The notes: generated by a model from the letters alone, not told the origin. Positions 35,495-44,473 are shown, counted from the stretch's first letter. The stretch is DNA of 64,000 nt from Sedimentibacter sp. (GCA_018436705.1 JAHDLA010000007.1:203925-267924); one strand, 5' to 3'. Made by a program: numbers and translations.

Positions 35495-36766
35495 TCATTC
35501 TCCTTTATCTGTTGTCTTAAGCCCTGCTATTATTCGCTTCAACAGCTCCTCAGTTCTTTCATATCCTATCCATCCATAAAGATCAAACATGTTGTCAATC
35601 AGTACCGTTGTTTCATCAACATCAGGCAGGTATCCAATGCATAAATCCGGCTGCAGCATTTTTAACTTTGAAAATGCTGAATATTCATTTACAATCCTGC
35701 ATACCGGAGGATCACAGCCCTCTTTTATAATTTTCTTTACATATCTGTCATCCCCCGGATAATATTCTTCGAGATGCAGCAGCAACGGCTCCATTTTTAA
35801 AACTTTGGTAAAGTATTCTGTAAGAGGAAGCGGAAGGTCAACGCGAAGTGTCATTACATAATTCTTCCCCTTACATAGCTCTATTGCTTTATGCTGCAGT
35901 AAAAGTGACCTTTCTTTTTCGCTTTCCAGTTTTTCGCCCATATTTATATTAAATATTTTTTCAATCTCTTCATATACATCACTGATACTGCTGGGAGAAT
36001 AGCAGTCGTGTAATGATATAAAAGGTGTTCCAAATTCCTTTTTCATTCTTACAGCAAGCGGATATGCATAGGGGGATACGACAATGTTTAGTACTGCATC
36101 AGCAGCAGACTGAAAATCCTCCGCCGATGCTCCAGGAGCAAGATATCTTAATTTAACTCCATTATTTTCAAGCTCCTTAAAAATCAAAGGCATCGGTACA
36201 TGCTCTTCTTCCGGCGGTCTTCCAAGTATGTTAGCTTGACTTTTATTTATAGACTCCCGTAACATCAGACCTGCCATTGCCTCCATTGTCTTCCACGCTC
36301 CCGAAGGATAGCTTATGTTTTTAAACTGTCCAAGCATTATTGATGTGATGCTTGCATTGATTTCAGGCCGTACCTCATGGATTATACTTTCAAAATCTTC
36401 TCCTACAAGCTCGGGAATACACGTAGCTATAACTAAAATAGCCTTTGCTCCTTCATGGTCCATTTTTTTGATTGCCTCCATAACTCCGTCGCGGCAACCA
36501 AAGATAACTTCTCTGGAATCCAGCACATAAAGCCAGTGAAGTTCACCTTCCTTACCCTCAGGAAAAAGACTGAAAAGCCTTGAATAGGTTGTGCACTCCG
36601 GCATACCTACCAGCAGCGAAGACAGTCCTTTGATTTCTTCACTGATTACAGATGCCATTCTCATGGGACAATGAGTTCCCGGAGATACTTCCGGTGTCAG
36701 AAAAGGAATTCCCTTCCCCGTTCTGATTTCTGATAGTCGTTTTGTATTAACTAAAATGCTCTTCAT
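35495..36766 (-). CDS. Nitrogenase component 1-like subunit, Cys-containing (NifD/NifK superfamily)
   Basis: Protein of 423 residues. Four cysteines fall where cluster ligands are expected: Cys33 (PGTHCPMRM), Cys58 ([10 protein letters not shown]), Cys91 (IFGCRDGV) and Cys116 ([16 protein letters not shown]). The last matches the conserved TTC-x2-E-x2-GDD element of NifK. It overlaps the NifH-like gene by 20 bases and has a GGAG site at 36766. Its likely job is the catalytic core with the 409-residue chain, fed with electrons by the NifH-like ATPase. Not a true nitrogenase: no nifENB, no cofactor ligands recognised, short chain. Confidence 0.87.
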   Translation of the reverse strand: MKSILVNTKRLSEIRTGKGIPFLTPEVSPGTHCPMRMASVISEEIKGLSSLLVGMPECTTYSRLFSLFPEGKEGELHWLYVLDSREVIFGCRDGVMEAIKKMDHEGAKAILVIATCIPELVGEDFESIIHEVRPEINASITSIMLGQFKNISYPSGAWKTMEAMAGLMLRESINKSQANILGRPPEEEHVPMPLIFKELENNGVKLRYLAPGASAEDFQSAADAVLNIVVSPYAYPLAVRMKKEFGTPFISLHDCYSPSSISDVYEEIEKIFNINMGEKLESEKERSLLLQHKAIELCKGKNYVMTLRVDLPLPLTEYFTKVLKMEPLLLHLEEYYPGDDRYVKKIIKEGCDPPVCRIVNEYSAFSKLKMLQPDLCIGYLPDVDETTVLIDNMFDLYGWIGYERTEELLKRIIAGLKTTDKGE

Positions 36767-37511
36767 ACTTGTTCTCCAAAATTGTATTTGCCAAACTTAA
36801 ATAACGCTTGGACATTTCTGAATCTGGAAAAGCCTCCACACATGTTTTTCCAAGCCCTTCTGCTTTTTGTATTATAGAGTCTCTTGGTATTTTATGAATT
36901 ACCTTTGTTCCTATTTCCTCGGCAGCATTTTGCACAAGCTCTGACTCACCCTCTATATTTTTTGCATTCAGTACCAGTCCCTTAAGTGAAGCGTATCCTC
37001 TTTTTCCAAAACTTTTCACAGCGCGGGCTATATTAGCGGCTGCATAAAGAGACATCATTTCACCGGATGTAACAATATACACATCGTCTGCGTATCCTCC
37101 CCGGATAGGCATGGCAAACCCTCCGCACACAACATCACCCAGCACATCATAAATAACAATATCAGGATTATAAATTTCATATGCATTGAGCTCTTCTAAT
37201 TTTTCAAATGCGGTTATAATTCCACGTCCTGCGCACCCTACTCCCGGAACCGGTCCGCCGGATTCCACACAGTACACTCCAGTGCTGCTTTTATATACCA
37301 AATCCTCCAAAGAAACATTCTCTTTATTCCTTAACATATCCAGCACCGTAGGTATATTTTTCCCCTCAGACAGATTCCTTGTCGAATCAGCTTTAGGGTC
37401 GCAGCCAATCTGCATAACCGTGTATCCCAATAACGATAATGCAGCCGAAGTATTTGATACAGTCGTTGATTTACCTATTCCGCCTTTTCCGTATACAGCT
37501 ATTTTTTTCAT
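36747..37511 (-). CDS. NifH-like [4Fe-4S] ATPase (nitrogenase-like reductase component)
   Basis: Protein of 254 residues, somewhat shorter at the C-terminus than NifH. P-loop GKGGIGKST at 9-17, switch [10 protein letters not shown], and the two cluster cysteines Cys93 (GVGCAGRG, including the Arg that is ADP-ribosylated in NifH) and Cys129 ([11 protein letters not shown]). It should form a homodimer with a bridging 4Fe-4S cluster and pass electrons on ATP hydrolysis. It starts behind AGGAAGGAA, 12 bases after the FecE-type ATPase gene, and overlaps the next gene. The electron acceptor is the pair of component 1-like proteins encoded downstream. Confidence 0.92.
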   Translation of the reverse strand: MKKIAVYGKGGIGKSTTVSNTSAALSLLGYTVMQIGCDPKADSTRNLSEGKNIPTVLDMLRNKENVSLEDLVYKSSTGVYCVESGGPVPGVGCAGRGIITAFEKLEELNAYEIYNPDIVIYDVLGDVVCGGFAMPIRGGYADDVYIVTSGEMMSLYAAANIARAVKSFGKRGYASLKGLVLNAKNIEGESELVQNAAEEIGTKVIHKIPRDSIIQKAEGLGKTCVEAFPDSEMSKRYLSLANTILENKYEEHFS

Positions 37512-37523
37512 ATTAATTCCTTC

Positions 37524-38309
37524 CTATTTTATTAAATTATAAGAGAGACATGTTGGGCGATCGGTATTTGGATCGGTAACAATACCAGCTTCTATGCAAA
37601 ACGTCTCCCTGAGTATTTCCGGTCTCATCAAATCCCACGGTGTTCCGCTGGATATTATTCTTCCGTTTCTTACCGCAACCATGAAATCGGCATGCCTTGC
37701 AGCAAGATTTAAGTCATGAAGTACCATCACAATAGTATAACCTCTCTCTTCGTTAAGCTTTTTTAAAAGCTCAAGAACCTCAAGTTGGTATGACATATCC
37801 AAATATGTTGTAGGCTCATCCAAAAGAATTGTATCTGTCTGTTGTGCAATTGCCATTGCAATCCACGCTCTCTGCCGCTGTCCTCCGGATAATGTATCTA
37901 CAGGGCTTGTTTCTAAATCTAAAAGTTTTGTTTCTGCCAATGCCCATTCAATTGCATCTTTGTCTTCTTCGGCCATTTTTCCAATTTTATTTTTGTGCGG
38001 GAATCTGCCGTATGATACCAATTCTCCCACCGTAAGCCCAATTGGCGCCAGCGGCGACTGAGGAAGAATAGACATCTTTTTTGCTATTTTAGCCGTATCC
38101 ATTGTATTTATATCTTTCCCGTCCAAAAATACCCGTCCGCTCCTTGGCCTTAAGATTCTTCCTATTGCTTTTAATAATGTAGATTTTCCGCACCCGTTTG
38201 GGCCTATTATCACAGTTATTTTTCCTTTTGGTATTTTTATATTAAGGCTGTCTACCACATTAAGATCTCTGTAACCGATTGACAGATTTATTGTTTCTAT
38301 ACTATTCAT
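37524..38309 (-). CDS. FecE/BtuD-type ABC transporter ATP-binding protein
   Basis: ATPase of 261 residues. Walker A GPNGCGKST, Q-loop ILPQSP, signature LSGGQRQRAW, Walker B TILLDEPTTYLD. The length and the SPLAPIGLTVGELVSYGRFPH segment match ferric-siderophore, heme and cobalamin importers. ATG overlaps the stop of the permease gene (ATGA). It sits between the permease genes and the nitrogenase-like genes, which ties import and reduction into one transcript. Confidence 0.93.
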   Translation of the reverse strand: MNSIETINLSIGYRDLNVVDSLNIKIPKGKITVIIGPNGCGKSTLLKAIGRILRPRSGRVFLDGKDINTMDTAKIAKKMSILPQSPLAPIGLTVGELVSYGRFPHKNKIGKMAEEDKDAIEWALAETKLLDLETSPVDTLSGGQRQRAWIAMAIAQQTDTILLDEPTTYLDMSYQLEVLELLKKLNEERGYTIVMVLHDLNLAARHADFMVAVRNGRIISSGTPWDLMRPEILRETFCIEAGIVTDPNTDRPTCLSYNLIK

Positions 38310-39364
38310 TTAGTAATTCCTTCCTTCTGCTTGATTTTGTATATTAAAAACAGAAAATATGGCGCTCCGATTATTGCCGTCATAATTCCGGTGGGTATTC
38401 CTGAGGGTTGAAGCAGAACTCTCCCTAATGTATCAGCAGATAAAACAAGTATTGAACCGATTAACGCACACGACGGCAGCAGAAACGAATGTTTCGGCCC
38501 TAGTATCTTCCGTGCCAAATGAGGTGCAACCAGCCCTACAAAGGTTATGTTTCCTCCCACCGCAACACATGACGCCGCAAGCATTACTGATATAATCAAA
38601 AGTTTTTTCCGCTCCTTGTTAATCGAAACACCCAGTCCGGTTGCCATTTCATCTCCAAGGTTCAAAATATCAAGCACTTTACCTTTGAATATTGCATACG
38701 GAATCAGTATGACGAGCCAGGGCAGCAGAGACAGCACAAAATTCCAATTTGCTCCTACTATTTGTCCTGCCTGCCATGAAGCAAAAAAATCAAACTGGCT
38801 GTCATCCAGCTTTACAACAAGAATCGTAGTAAGCGCAGATATTCCTGCCTGAACAGCAATGCCAGTCAGCACAAGACGCGAAGGTTCCGATCCCTCCTGC
38901 TTTTGATAGGCAAGCAAATAAACTGCAAGTGCAGCCGCTCCGGCGCCGGCCATTGATAAAAAAGGTAATGTCATAATTGATGCGAAATTATTTGAACCAA
39001 AGCAAATAATGTATAGGACAACTACAAGTCCAGAACCTGCATTGAGCCCCAAAATCCCAGGTTCTGCAAGCGGATTTCTCGTTATTCCTTGGATAATACA
39101 GCCGGACAATGAAAGCCCCGCACCGATTAATGCAGATATAACTATACCCGGCATTCTGAACTTAAATAAAATCAGATTTTGTTTATCTGTTCCCGACCCC
39201 AAAATAGTATTTATTGTATCTGCAAATGTAAATTTCGAAAATCCTACTTTCATGCTTACTAAAAAAATTGTAATAAGCACCACTGAGCATCCTGCTATAA
39301 AAATGCTGTTCCTCAACAGTATTTTCTGCTTGTGTTTTTTGTTTCTTTCTCGAGATGTCATCAT
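38306..39364 (-). CDS. FecCD-family permease (siderophore/heme/corrinoid importer)
   Basis: Permease of 352 residues, with about ten helices. FecCD signatures: LSGCIIQGITRNPLAEPGILGLNAGSG-like region (SLSGCIIQGITRNPLAEPG) and FVGLVAPHLARKILG near the C-terminus. It follows its paralogue with an ATGA overlap. The two permeases form a heterodimer. Substrate class is iron chelates or tetrapyrroles. Confidence 0.93.
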   Translation of the reverse strand: MMTSRERNKKHKQKILLRNSIFIAGCSVVLITIFLVSMKVGFSKFTFADTINTILGSGTDKQNLILFKFRMPGIVISALIGAGLSLSGCIIQGITRNPLAEPGILGLNAGSGLVVVLYIICFGSNNFASIMTLPFLSMAGAGAAALAVYLLAYQKQEGSEPSRLVLTGIAVQAGISALTTILVVKLDDSQFDFFASWQAGQIVGANWNFVLSLLPWLVILIPYAIFKGKVLDILNLGDEMATGLGVSINKERKKLLIISVMLAASCVAVGGNITFVGLVAPHLARKILGPKHSFLLPSCALIGSILVLSADTLGRVLLQPSGIPTGIMTAIIGAPYFLFLIYKIKQKEGITK

Positions 39365-40401
39365 GCTGCTCTCCTTCTTTTTCTTTCAAGATACAAAAAA
39401 AACGGCACCCCTATCATTGATATTAACGCACCCACCGGAGCTTCAGCAGGGGGGTTTATAGTTCTGGCGGCCAAATCGGCCAATACCATTAAGTTTGCTC
39501 CAAGCACAGCCGATACAGGGATAATATTTCTGTAATCGACACCAACGATAAATCTTGCAATATGAGGGATAACCAGACCAACAAATCCCACAGCTCCCAC
39601 TACCGAAACAGATATGCCGGCAAGAAGTACGACTAATGCAGAAAACGCAATCTGATATAATTTTATGTTGAGCCCCAGTCCTACAGCTACGTCTTCTCCC
39701 AGGCTGAGACATGTTACTTTTTCTGCATTTATACAGGCTGCAATCAATGATGCAATTATAACAGGAGCCATGATTATAACCTGATTCCAGCCTGCAGCAG
39801 AAACACCACCTACAGTCCAAAACATTATATCTTGAGAAACTTCAAACATAATTGCAATTCCCTGACTAAGGCTTGTAAACAGGGCTCCTACAGCAGCCCC
39901 TGCCAAAATTTTATTCATATATGCATCTCTTGCACTTCGTGAAGATGATATTTTGTTAACCAAAAAAGAAGTGAGTGCCGCTCCGGCAAAACAAAATATA
40001 ATAGTTTGCAAATAAGTAATCTGAGGCATAAAGGCAAAAGACAGCGATAACGAAAATCCTGCTCCGGCATTAATGCCCATTAACCCGGAATCAGCCATAG
40101 GATTGCGTGTTGTTCCCTGCATTATGGCCCCTGCTACAGACAAGGCCGATCCCACTAACATGCTTGCTGCAAGCCTTGGAACTCTCAAATCGCGAAGAAT
40201 CAGATGATATTTGTTTTCGGAATCAAAATTCATGAAGGCATCAACAACAGACTTTACAGGAATCGAGGAAACACCTTTAGTAACAGAAAAAATTGATATT
40301 ACCGCCAATGTTATGCATCCTGCAACAATCACAAAAAATGTTGATATTTGTTTTTCTCTAATTTTTATATTTTTTTCTTTTGCTTTGTATTCTTTTTTCA
40401 A
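39361..40401 (-). CDS. FecCD-family permease, first subunit
   Basis: Permease of 346 residues with AGAIMQGTTRNPMADSGLMG and GFVGLVIPHIARFIVG, both FecCD hallmarks. The start is TTG at 40401, with AAAGGAGG six bases upstream. It overlaps the next permease gene by four bases. A hairpin between it and the binding-protein gene (40421-40461) probably reduces its expression relative to the binding protein. Confidence 0.93.
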   Translation of the reverse strand: MKKEYKAKEKNIKIREKQISTFFVIVAGCITLAVISIFSVTKGVSSIPVKSVVDAFMNFDSENKYHLILRDLRVPRLAASMLVGSALSVAGAIMQGTTRNPMADSGLMGINAGAGFSLSLSFAFMPQITYLQTIIFCFAGAALTSFLVNKISSSRSARDAYMNKILAGAAVGALFTSLSQGIAIMFEVSQDIMFWTVGGVSAAGWNQVIIMAPVIIASLIAACINAEKVTCLSLGEDVAVGLGLNIKLYQIAFSALVVLLAGISVSVVGAVGFVGLVIPHIARFIVGVDYRNIIPVSAVLGANLMVLADLAARTINPPAEAPVGALISMIGVPFFLYLERKRRRAA

Positions 40402-40420
40402 TACAAGCCTCCTTTAAAAC

Positions 40421-40461
40421 AAAAAGCCGGTTTACATACTACTTACATATCCCGGCTTTTT
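40421..40461 (-). terminator. Hairpin between binding protein and permease genes
   Basis: Stem AAAAAGCCGG (40421-40430) with CCGGCTTTTT (40452-40461). On the minus strand it ends in U residues, so partial termination after the binding protein is likely. Confidence 0.75.
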
Positions 40462-40466
40462 ACAGT

Positions 40467-41435
40467 CTATTCCGAATAAATTTCTACCATCTTCTCTGCT
40501 GTCAGTTTCATAGCAATAGGGCCAAATGTATTCATATTTTCGTCGAAAAAATATACTCTGCCATTATTAACAGCGTCAAGAGCATTCCACACACTGGAAT
40601 CCTTCATGCCCTCAACAAAAGATTTGGCAGCTTCATAGTTATGCTGAAAAGCAATATAGTATGGATCCATTTCAGACAAAGCTTCAAGAGAAATATTAGC
40701 ATAGGTTTCCGGATGATTTTCTGTTTTTGTAATACCAAAAGTTTCATAATAAGAGTCATCCCCTAGTGTTATAAATCCCTTTCCGTCAGTGCGGAATAGA
40801 GCAAATGTTCTTTCTGCATGGTTGCCGGTAATATTCTTCGCTTCTTTTATTTTCTCTTCAATCTCTAAAATGACTTCTTCTGCTTTTTCCTCTCTGTCCA
40901 CAATCTCCGCACAGCTCATTAACTGATTCTGCCATGTCTCATTGTAATCAAGCAGGATAACCGGTGCAATCTGAGCCAAACTATCATAAATTTCCTCCAC
41001 CCCTCTGTGTATGGAGAATGTTATTATTACATCCGGTTCAGATTCAAGTATTGCTTCTAAATTCAAATCTGTTGAACTTCCTAAATCAATAATTTCTACA
41101 TTTTCCATATACGGCTTAAACAACTCTGAGCTTTCAAGAGACCCCTTCTGTCCCAACATATTTCCCATAGATGCTGCAACAGGATTTACTCCCAAAGCAA
41201 AGAAATGCTCTAAATAAAAAGTGTGCAAAAGCACTATTCTTTTTGGTTTGGTTTCTAAAACTATTTCCCTGCCGGAAGCATCAGTAATTGTTCTAGGATA
41301 TGATGAATACTCTGTAACTTCTGTTTTACTATTATCAGCAATTCCAGTATCAACTTCTTCTTGTGTTTTGACACATCCGCATGTCATAATTGCTGCCATT
41401 GCCGTAACTGCTATAATACTTAATATTTTTTTCAA
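40467..41435 (-). CDS. FecB/BtuF-type substrate-binding lipoprotein
   Basis: Protein of 322 residues. Signal peptide with a Cys-containing end (AIMTCGC) suggests a lipoprotein. The body has family 8 solute-binding features: a TDASGREIVLETKPKRIVLL start, LEAILESEPDVIITF, and a closing segment near NGRVYFFDENMNTFG. Start is a TTG at 41435 behind AGGGAGGAAAAA; an in-frame upstream ATG at 41501 lies in the operator dyad and lacks a site. It would capture an iron chelate, heme or corrinoid. First gene of the transporter/nitrogenase-like operon. Confidence 0.9.
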   Translation of the reverse strand: MKKILSIIAVTAMAAIMTCGCVKTQEEVDTGIADNSKTEVTEYSSYPRTITDASGREIVLETKPKRIVLLHTFYLEHFFALGVNPVAASMGNMLGQKGSLESSELFKPYMENVEIIDLGSSTDLNLEAILESEPDVIITFSIHRGVEEIYDSLAQIAPVILLDYNETWQNQLMSCAEIVDREEKAEEVILEIEEKIKEAKNITGNHAERTFALFRTDGKGFITLGDDSYYETFGITKTENHPETYANISLEALSEMDPYYIAFQHNYEAAKSFVEGMKDSSVWNALDAVNNGRVYFFDENMNTFGPIAMKLTAEKMVEIYSE

Positions 41436-41456
41436 TTTTTCCTCCCTAAATAAATT

Positions 41457-41496
41457 AAAATTGCATAGGTTAGTCTTTGCTAACCTATGCAATTTT
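41457..41496. promoter_or_regulatory. Dyad with shared operator D before the fecB-type gene
   Basis: A 17-bp perfect inverted repeat (41457-41473 with 41480-41496) whose core is GTTAG-TCTTTG-CTAAC at 41469-41484, matching operators A, B and C. As RNA on the minus strand it could also act as a weak terminator after the AraC gene. It lies 22 bases before the binding-protein start. Confidence 0.7.
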
Positions 41497-41536
41497 AACA
41501 TAATACTATTTAGTTACGGAATTGGTTTATCTTGAA

Positions 41537-42361
41537 CTAATTATGGATTATTCCTGAATTTTTTCTCGCTGCAGTAGGAGAAAAACCGGTTTTCTTTTTG
41601 AAAATACGACTGAAATATAAAGGATCTTCGTACCCTACCGCTTTAGCCACGTCATTCACGGACGCTTCTGTTGTCAGTAATAGTTCCTTTGCACGATTCA
41701 AACGATATGCAATTAAATAGTCACCAGGACCCATTGATGCATATTTTGAAAAAATATAATACATTCTGTTTGTATTTACTTCGTACATATCTGCTAATTC
41801 CGAAACATTTATAGTATCGGAATAATGCTCGTGGATGTACTCGATTATTCTATCAAATAAATCCTTGTCATTATGAATAGCTATCTTTTCATTACAGATA
41901 AAAATTTCTTCCAGCACACATCTGAACAATGTTTCTTTTTGAAATTCAGAGAGAGTTCCAGGCATATGCGAAGTTCTCCAAAGCCTGTTGAGTAATCCAT
42001 TCAGCCTTGGACTATGACCAACTTCAAGTTCAAAATGCAAATCTTGAAGACAGATTCCATTACCTGTTTTTTTATCTGCATCATACAATACGCACATGTA
42101 TTCCAATGCAGAGTTGCCCAAAACCTTTTTATCTAATACCATATCCGCTCCACCGTGAATTATTTTTTTATTGTTTGCAATATACGGAGTGCCGTTAAAA
42201 TCAAATTGAGCTTTACCGGCAAATGGTATTATAATACCGGGATACGGTGCTGTTTTTTGTCTGCCGCTTTTACTTGGAGCAACTCTGTATCTGTAAACAG
42301 ATTTTACATGAAAAAATGATTTTGCATAACAATCCACAAGTTGACTAAATTCATAATTCAT
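41537..42361 (-). CDS. AraC-family transcriptional regulator
   Basis: Protein of 274 residues. N-terminal cupin-like ligand domain (about 1-150) and a C-terminal double helix-turn-helix (NVSELADMYEVNTNRMYYIF, then SVNDVAKAVGYEDPLYFSRIF-type motif). Starts behind GAGAGGTG. It is directly upstream of the FecB-type gene in the same direction. AraC proteins next to siderophore importers often activate them when the chelate is present (for example Btr in Bacillus). Its own promoter region carries two copies of the shared operator, so it is probably repressed when the metal is plentiful. Confidence 0.88.
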   Translation of the reverse strand: MNYEFSQLVDCYAKSFFHVKSVYRYRVAPSKSGRQKTAPYPGIIIPFAGKAQFDFNGTPYIANNKKIIHGGADMVLDKKVLGNSALEYMCVLYDADKKTGNGICLQDLHFELEVGHSPRLNGLLNRLWRTSHMPGTLSEFQKETLFRCVLEEIFICNEKIAIHNDKDLFDRIIEYIHEHYSDTINVSELADMYEVNTNRMYYIFSKYASMGPGDYLIAYRLNRAKELLLTTEASVNDVAKAVGYEDPLYFSRIFKKKTGFSPTAARKNSGIIHN

Positions 42362-42485
42362 TGTTCACACCTCTCAGTTATCTTTATGTTCGCCTTGATA
42401 TAATACTGTTATTCATTATAAATTAGGCGTTCAAAAAAAACGCCAGTAATTTTACTCGTTAATTATTGTTATGTTTTTATAAATA

Positions 42486-42509
42486 GTTAGTTCTATCTAA
42501 CTAATTGTA
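42486..42509 (-). promoter_or_regulatory. AraC promoter element with shared operator B
   Basis: On the minus strand TACAAT (42504-42509) is followed at once by GTTAG-N6-CTAAC arms (42486-42501, spacer TTCTAT). The repeat extends to TAGTTAG/CTAACTA. It would cover the transcription start, a classic repressor position. The -35 is weak. Confidence 0.6.
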
Positions 42510-42610
42510 ACATATATACTTTAAAATAAACAGGTTAATTTTTATTTATATCCATTCAATAAAAATATTCCGACATTTTTTCATTGACATATACAAATAA
42601 ATAGCGTGTG

Positions 42611-42632
42611 ATTAGTTAGCACTAACATTATA
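42611..42632 (-). promoter_or_regulatory. Second AraC promoter element with shared operator C
   Basis: On the minus strand TATAAT (42627-42632) is followed at once by an operator with arms ATTAG/CTAAC (42611-42626, spacer TTAGCA), one mismatch to the others. Same arrangement as operator B about 125 bases away. Confidence 0.55.
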
Positions 42633-42719
42633 GTGAAGTTTTCTCCCTCAAGAAATCTAATGGCTACAGTATAAGCGAGCTATCTTTGTGGAAACGTCTA
42701 CGATTTGTTACTGTTGAAA

Positions 42720-43166
42720 TCAATTCCAGCTCTGTATCTCAATAATATTACCCTCAATATCTGTAGCATATACAAATGTTGCCTTACTTCCATCCTCATA
42801 ATTCGTATGCACCAGTTCTCCAACAGTTCCTCCGCCATTTGCAAGTAGTTTTTCAAGTGTTTCATCCACGTTGTCCACTTCAAAAGCAAGGTGAGCTATT
42901 CCGCATTCATTTATTTTGTGACTAAGGTTGCCAACCATCTGATCGTATGAAAATATTTCAAGAGTCGGAGGATTCTTATCGTATCCCGGCATAGCCAAAT
43001 GTTCCCCCGTGATATGTACATTGCTGATTCCGGTCAGCTTATCAAGCCATTCTCCACGCAAATCTCGTTTCTTTCCTATACTTCTGCATCCAAAAACATC
43101 TTTATAGAATTTAATTATTTTTTCGCAATCTTTTGCAATAATATTAACATGTCCAAAACGAATCAT
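42720..43166 (-). CDS. VOC/glyoxalase-family protein
   Basis: Protein of 148 residues with the paired beta-alpha-beta-beta-beta modules of the vicinal oxygen chelate fold. Metal-site candidates are His7 (RFGHVNII), His in IAHLAFEV and Glu in GNIIEIQSW. The family includes lactoylglutathione lyase, methylmalonyl-CoA epimerase and resistance proteins; the sequence does not tell which. Monocistronic; possibly co-oriented with the AraC gene but 358 bases away. Confidence 0.85.
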   Translation of the reverse strand: MIRFGHVNIIAKDCEKIIKFYKDVFGCRSIGKKRDLRGEWLDKLTGISNVHITGEHLAMPGYDKNPPTLEIFSYDQMVGNLSHKINECGIAHLAFEVDNVDETLEKLLANGGGTVGELVHTNYEDGSKATFVYATDIEGNIIEIQSWN

Positions 43167-43218
43167 TTTGTACCCCCTATATTAAATTTGTTAAAAAACC
43201 AAATTAGTTTACATATTG

Positions 43219-43755
43219 TTATTTTAAGTTAACTTCATATATTTCATTTTTTTCTTCATTAGACGCAATAATACTATAGCCCTCACAGTCTTCATTTACT
43301 TCATAAATAAGGTAGCCTATTTCACTTATACCCGGTGATAAATTTCTTTTTTCAATATGATTATTTATATTTCCAATAGTGTTAAGATACGGATAAAATT
43401 CACGACCGCTTTTATCTTCAAGCTTCAAATCAGGTATATATTCAAACTCTTTATCTGTTGTATTCTTAAGTTCTAATACAACTAATACAAATTTAAATCC
43501 TTCTGACGCATATGCCGTTGAACCGTAATATGAGCTGATTAACTTGTCTTCTTCGGCTCCTCTTATTTTTAAATCAAATGTTTCTAGAGCAATTTCATCG
43601 CCTATTTGTTTATTTATGCGAACAGTTTCTACTTCAGATTTTGAAGAACCAGTGCAAGCCGACAGACTAATAATAATAAATGCAGTCAAAATACAATAGC
43701 TGAAATAGCTCATGTATTTATTAATATTTTTGCTCAGCAAATTTTTTTTGTTCAT
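43219..43755 (-). CDS. DUF4352-domain lipoprotein
   Basis: Protein of 178 residues with a lipoprotein signal (LSAC, Cys at about residue 34) and a DUF4352 immunoglobulin-like domain (VLVVLELKNTTDKEFEYIP, LEDKSGREFYPY). Start at the ATG at 43755 with GGAG nine bases upstream; the in-frame GTG at 43770 overlaps that site. Extracellular, membrane-anchored. Function unknown; such domains are common in surface proteins of firmicutes. Confidence 0.8.
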   Translation of the reverse strand: MNKKNLLSKNINKYMSYFSYCILTAFIIISLSACTGSSKSEVETVRINKQIGDEIALETFDLKIRGAEEDKLISSYYGSTAYASEGFKFVLVVLELKNTTDKEFEYIPDLKLEDKSGREFYPYLNTIGNINNHIEKRNLSPGISEIGYLIYEVNEDCEGYSIIASNEEKNEIYEVNLK

Positions 43756-43870
43756 ATTCTCTTTCTCCACATTAAGACTATGTAGTCCGTATAAATTTAC
43801 GCTTTGCTTATAACCATCAATTTAAAAAATGTGCTGATATAAGCATATATGCATCTATAATTGTCAATTC

Positions 43871-44473
43871 TCAAAGTATTTTTTGAATCCATTCCAATTC
43901 AAGGCACCAAAATCCTGCTTGCATATCAGGAAACAGCAAATCTCCCTTCTCCTTGACAAGATTGTCATAGCGAAACAAGTTATTCCAGCTTTTTATCAGT
44001 TCGCCTTTCAGCTGAGGATAAAACGGTGTAAGGAATACATTTCCTTCATAGTCCACCCCATGCTGAACAATCTTTTGATTATATGAATCCTCTTCTTGTT
44101 GATTTTTCCCTATGTATCGTAAATTTAAGCGCTTGTTCCAGTCAATCATTCTAAAAAACACTGCCTTTTCCACAGGGACATGAAGCTGTAAAACTTGACA
44201 CCCACTATGCTTCTCAATATATTTCGGATCGCCATATCCCCAAACAGCCGACTCTGCTTCAACAGGTCTTGGAACAATTTTCTCAGCATTTGATACATAC
44301 CATTTATAAGCATCAACAAATGTCGTGGCAACTTCACCGTACTTTTCTTTAATAAATTTCATTTTTGAAGTATGATATCCATTTTTTTTCAATTGTTTTA
44401 AAACGTTTTCGGTTTGTATACTATAAAGAGTTACTTTTCTATCTTTATTATCCATTCTTTTTTCAACTCCCAT
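43871..44473 (-). CDS. DUF3841-family protein (copy 1)
   Basis: Protein of 200 residues with DUF3841 features: TLYSIQTENVLKQLKKNGYH, AYKWYV, a conserved PVEKAVFFRMIDW stretch and the ending LELEWIQKIL. The ATG at 44473 has GGTGGG six bases upstream; a second in-frame ATG at 44455 is possible. The gene overlaps the end of its paralogue. Soluble, no signal peptide. Function unknown. Confidence 0.75.
   Translation of the reverse strand: MGVEKRMDNKDRKVTLYSIQTENVLKQLKKNGYHTSKMKFIKEKYGEVATTFVDAYKWYVSNAEKIVPRPVEAESAVWGYGDPKYIEKHSGCQVLQLHVPVEKAVFFRMIDWNKRLNLRYIGKNQQEEDSYNQKIVQHGVDYEGNVFLTPFYPQLKGELIKSWNNLFRYDNLVKEKGDLLFPDMQAGFWCLELEWIQKIL

Larger units (their letters stand above)
42362..42719. other. 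Control region upstream of the AraC gene
   Basis: 358 bases without a gene. It contains two minus-strand promoter-like -10 elements, each directly followed by a copy of the shared operator (B and C). The segment 42640-42719 holds no recognisable feature. Confidence 0.5.

Noticed and set aside
34264..37511. True nitrogen-fixing nitrogenase
   Set aside because: The component 1-like chains are about 410-420 residues, one chain lacks the usual P-cluster cysteines, FeMo-cofactor ligand motifs were not recognised, and nifE, nifN and nifB are absent.
41436..41501. N-terminal extension of the FecB-type protein from 41501
   Set aside because: That codon lies in the operator dyad and has no ribosome site. 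TTG at 41435 has AGGGAGG and begins a normal lipoprotein signal.
42640..42719. Small gene or RNA upstream of operator C
   Set aside because: No open frame with a ribosome site and no convincing stem was seen.
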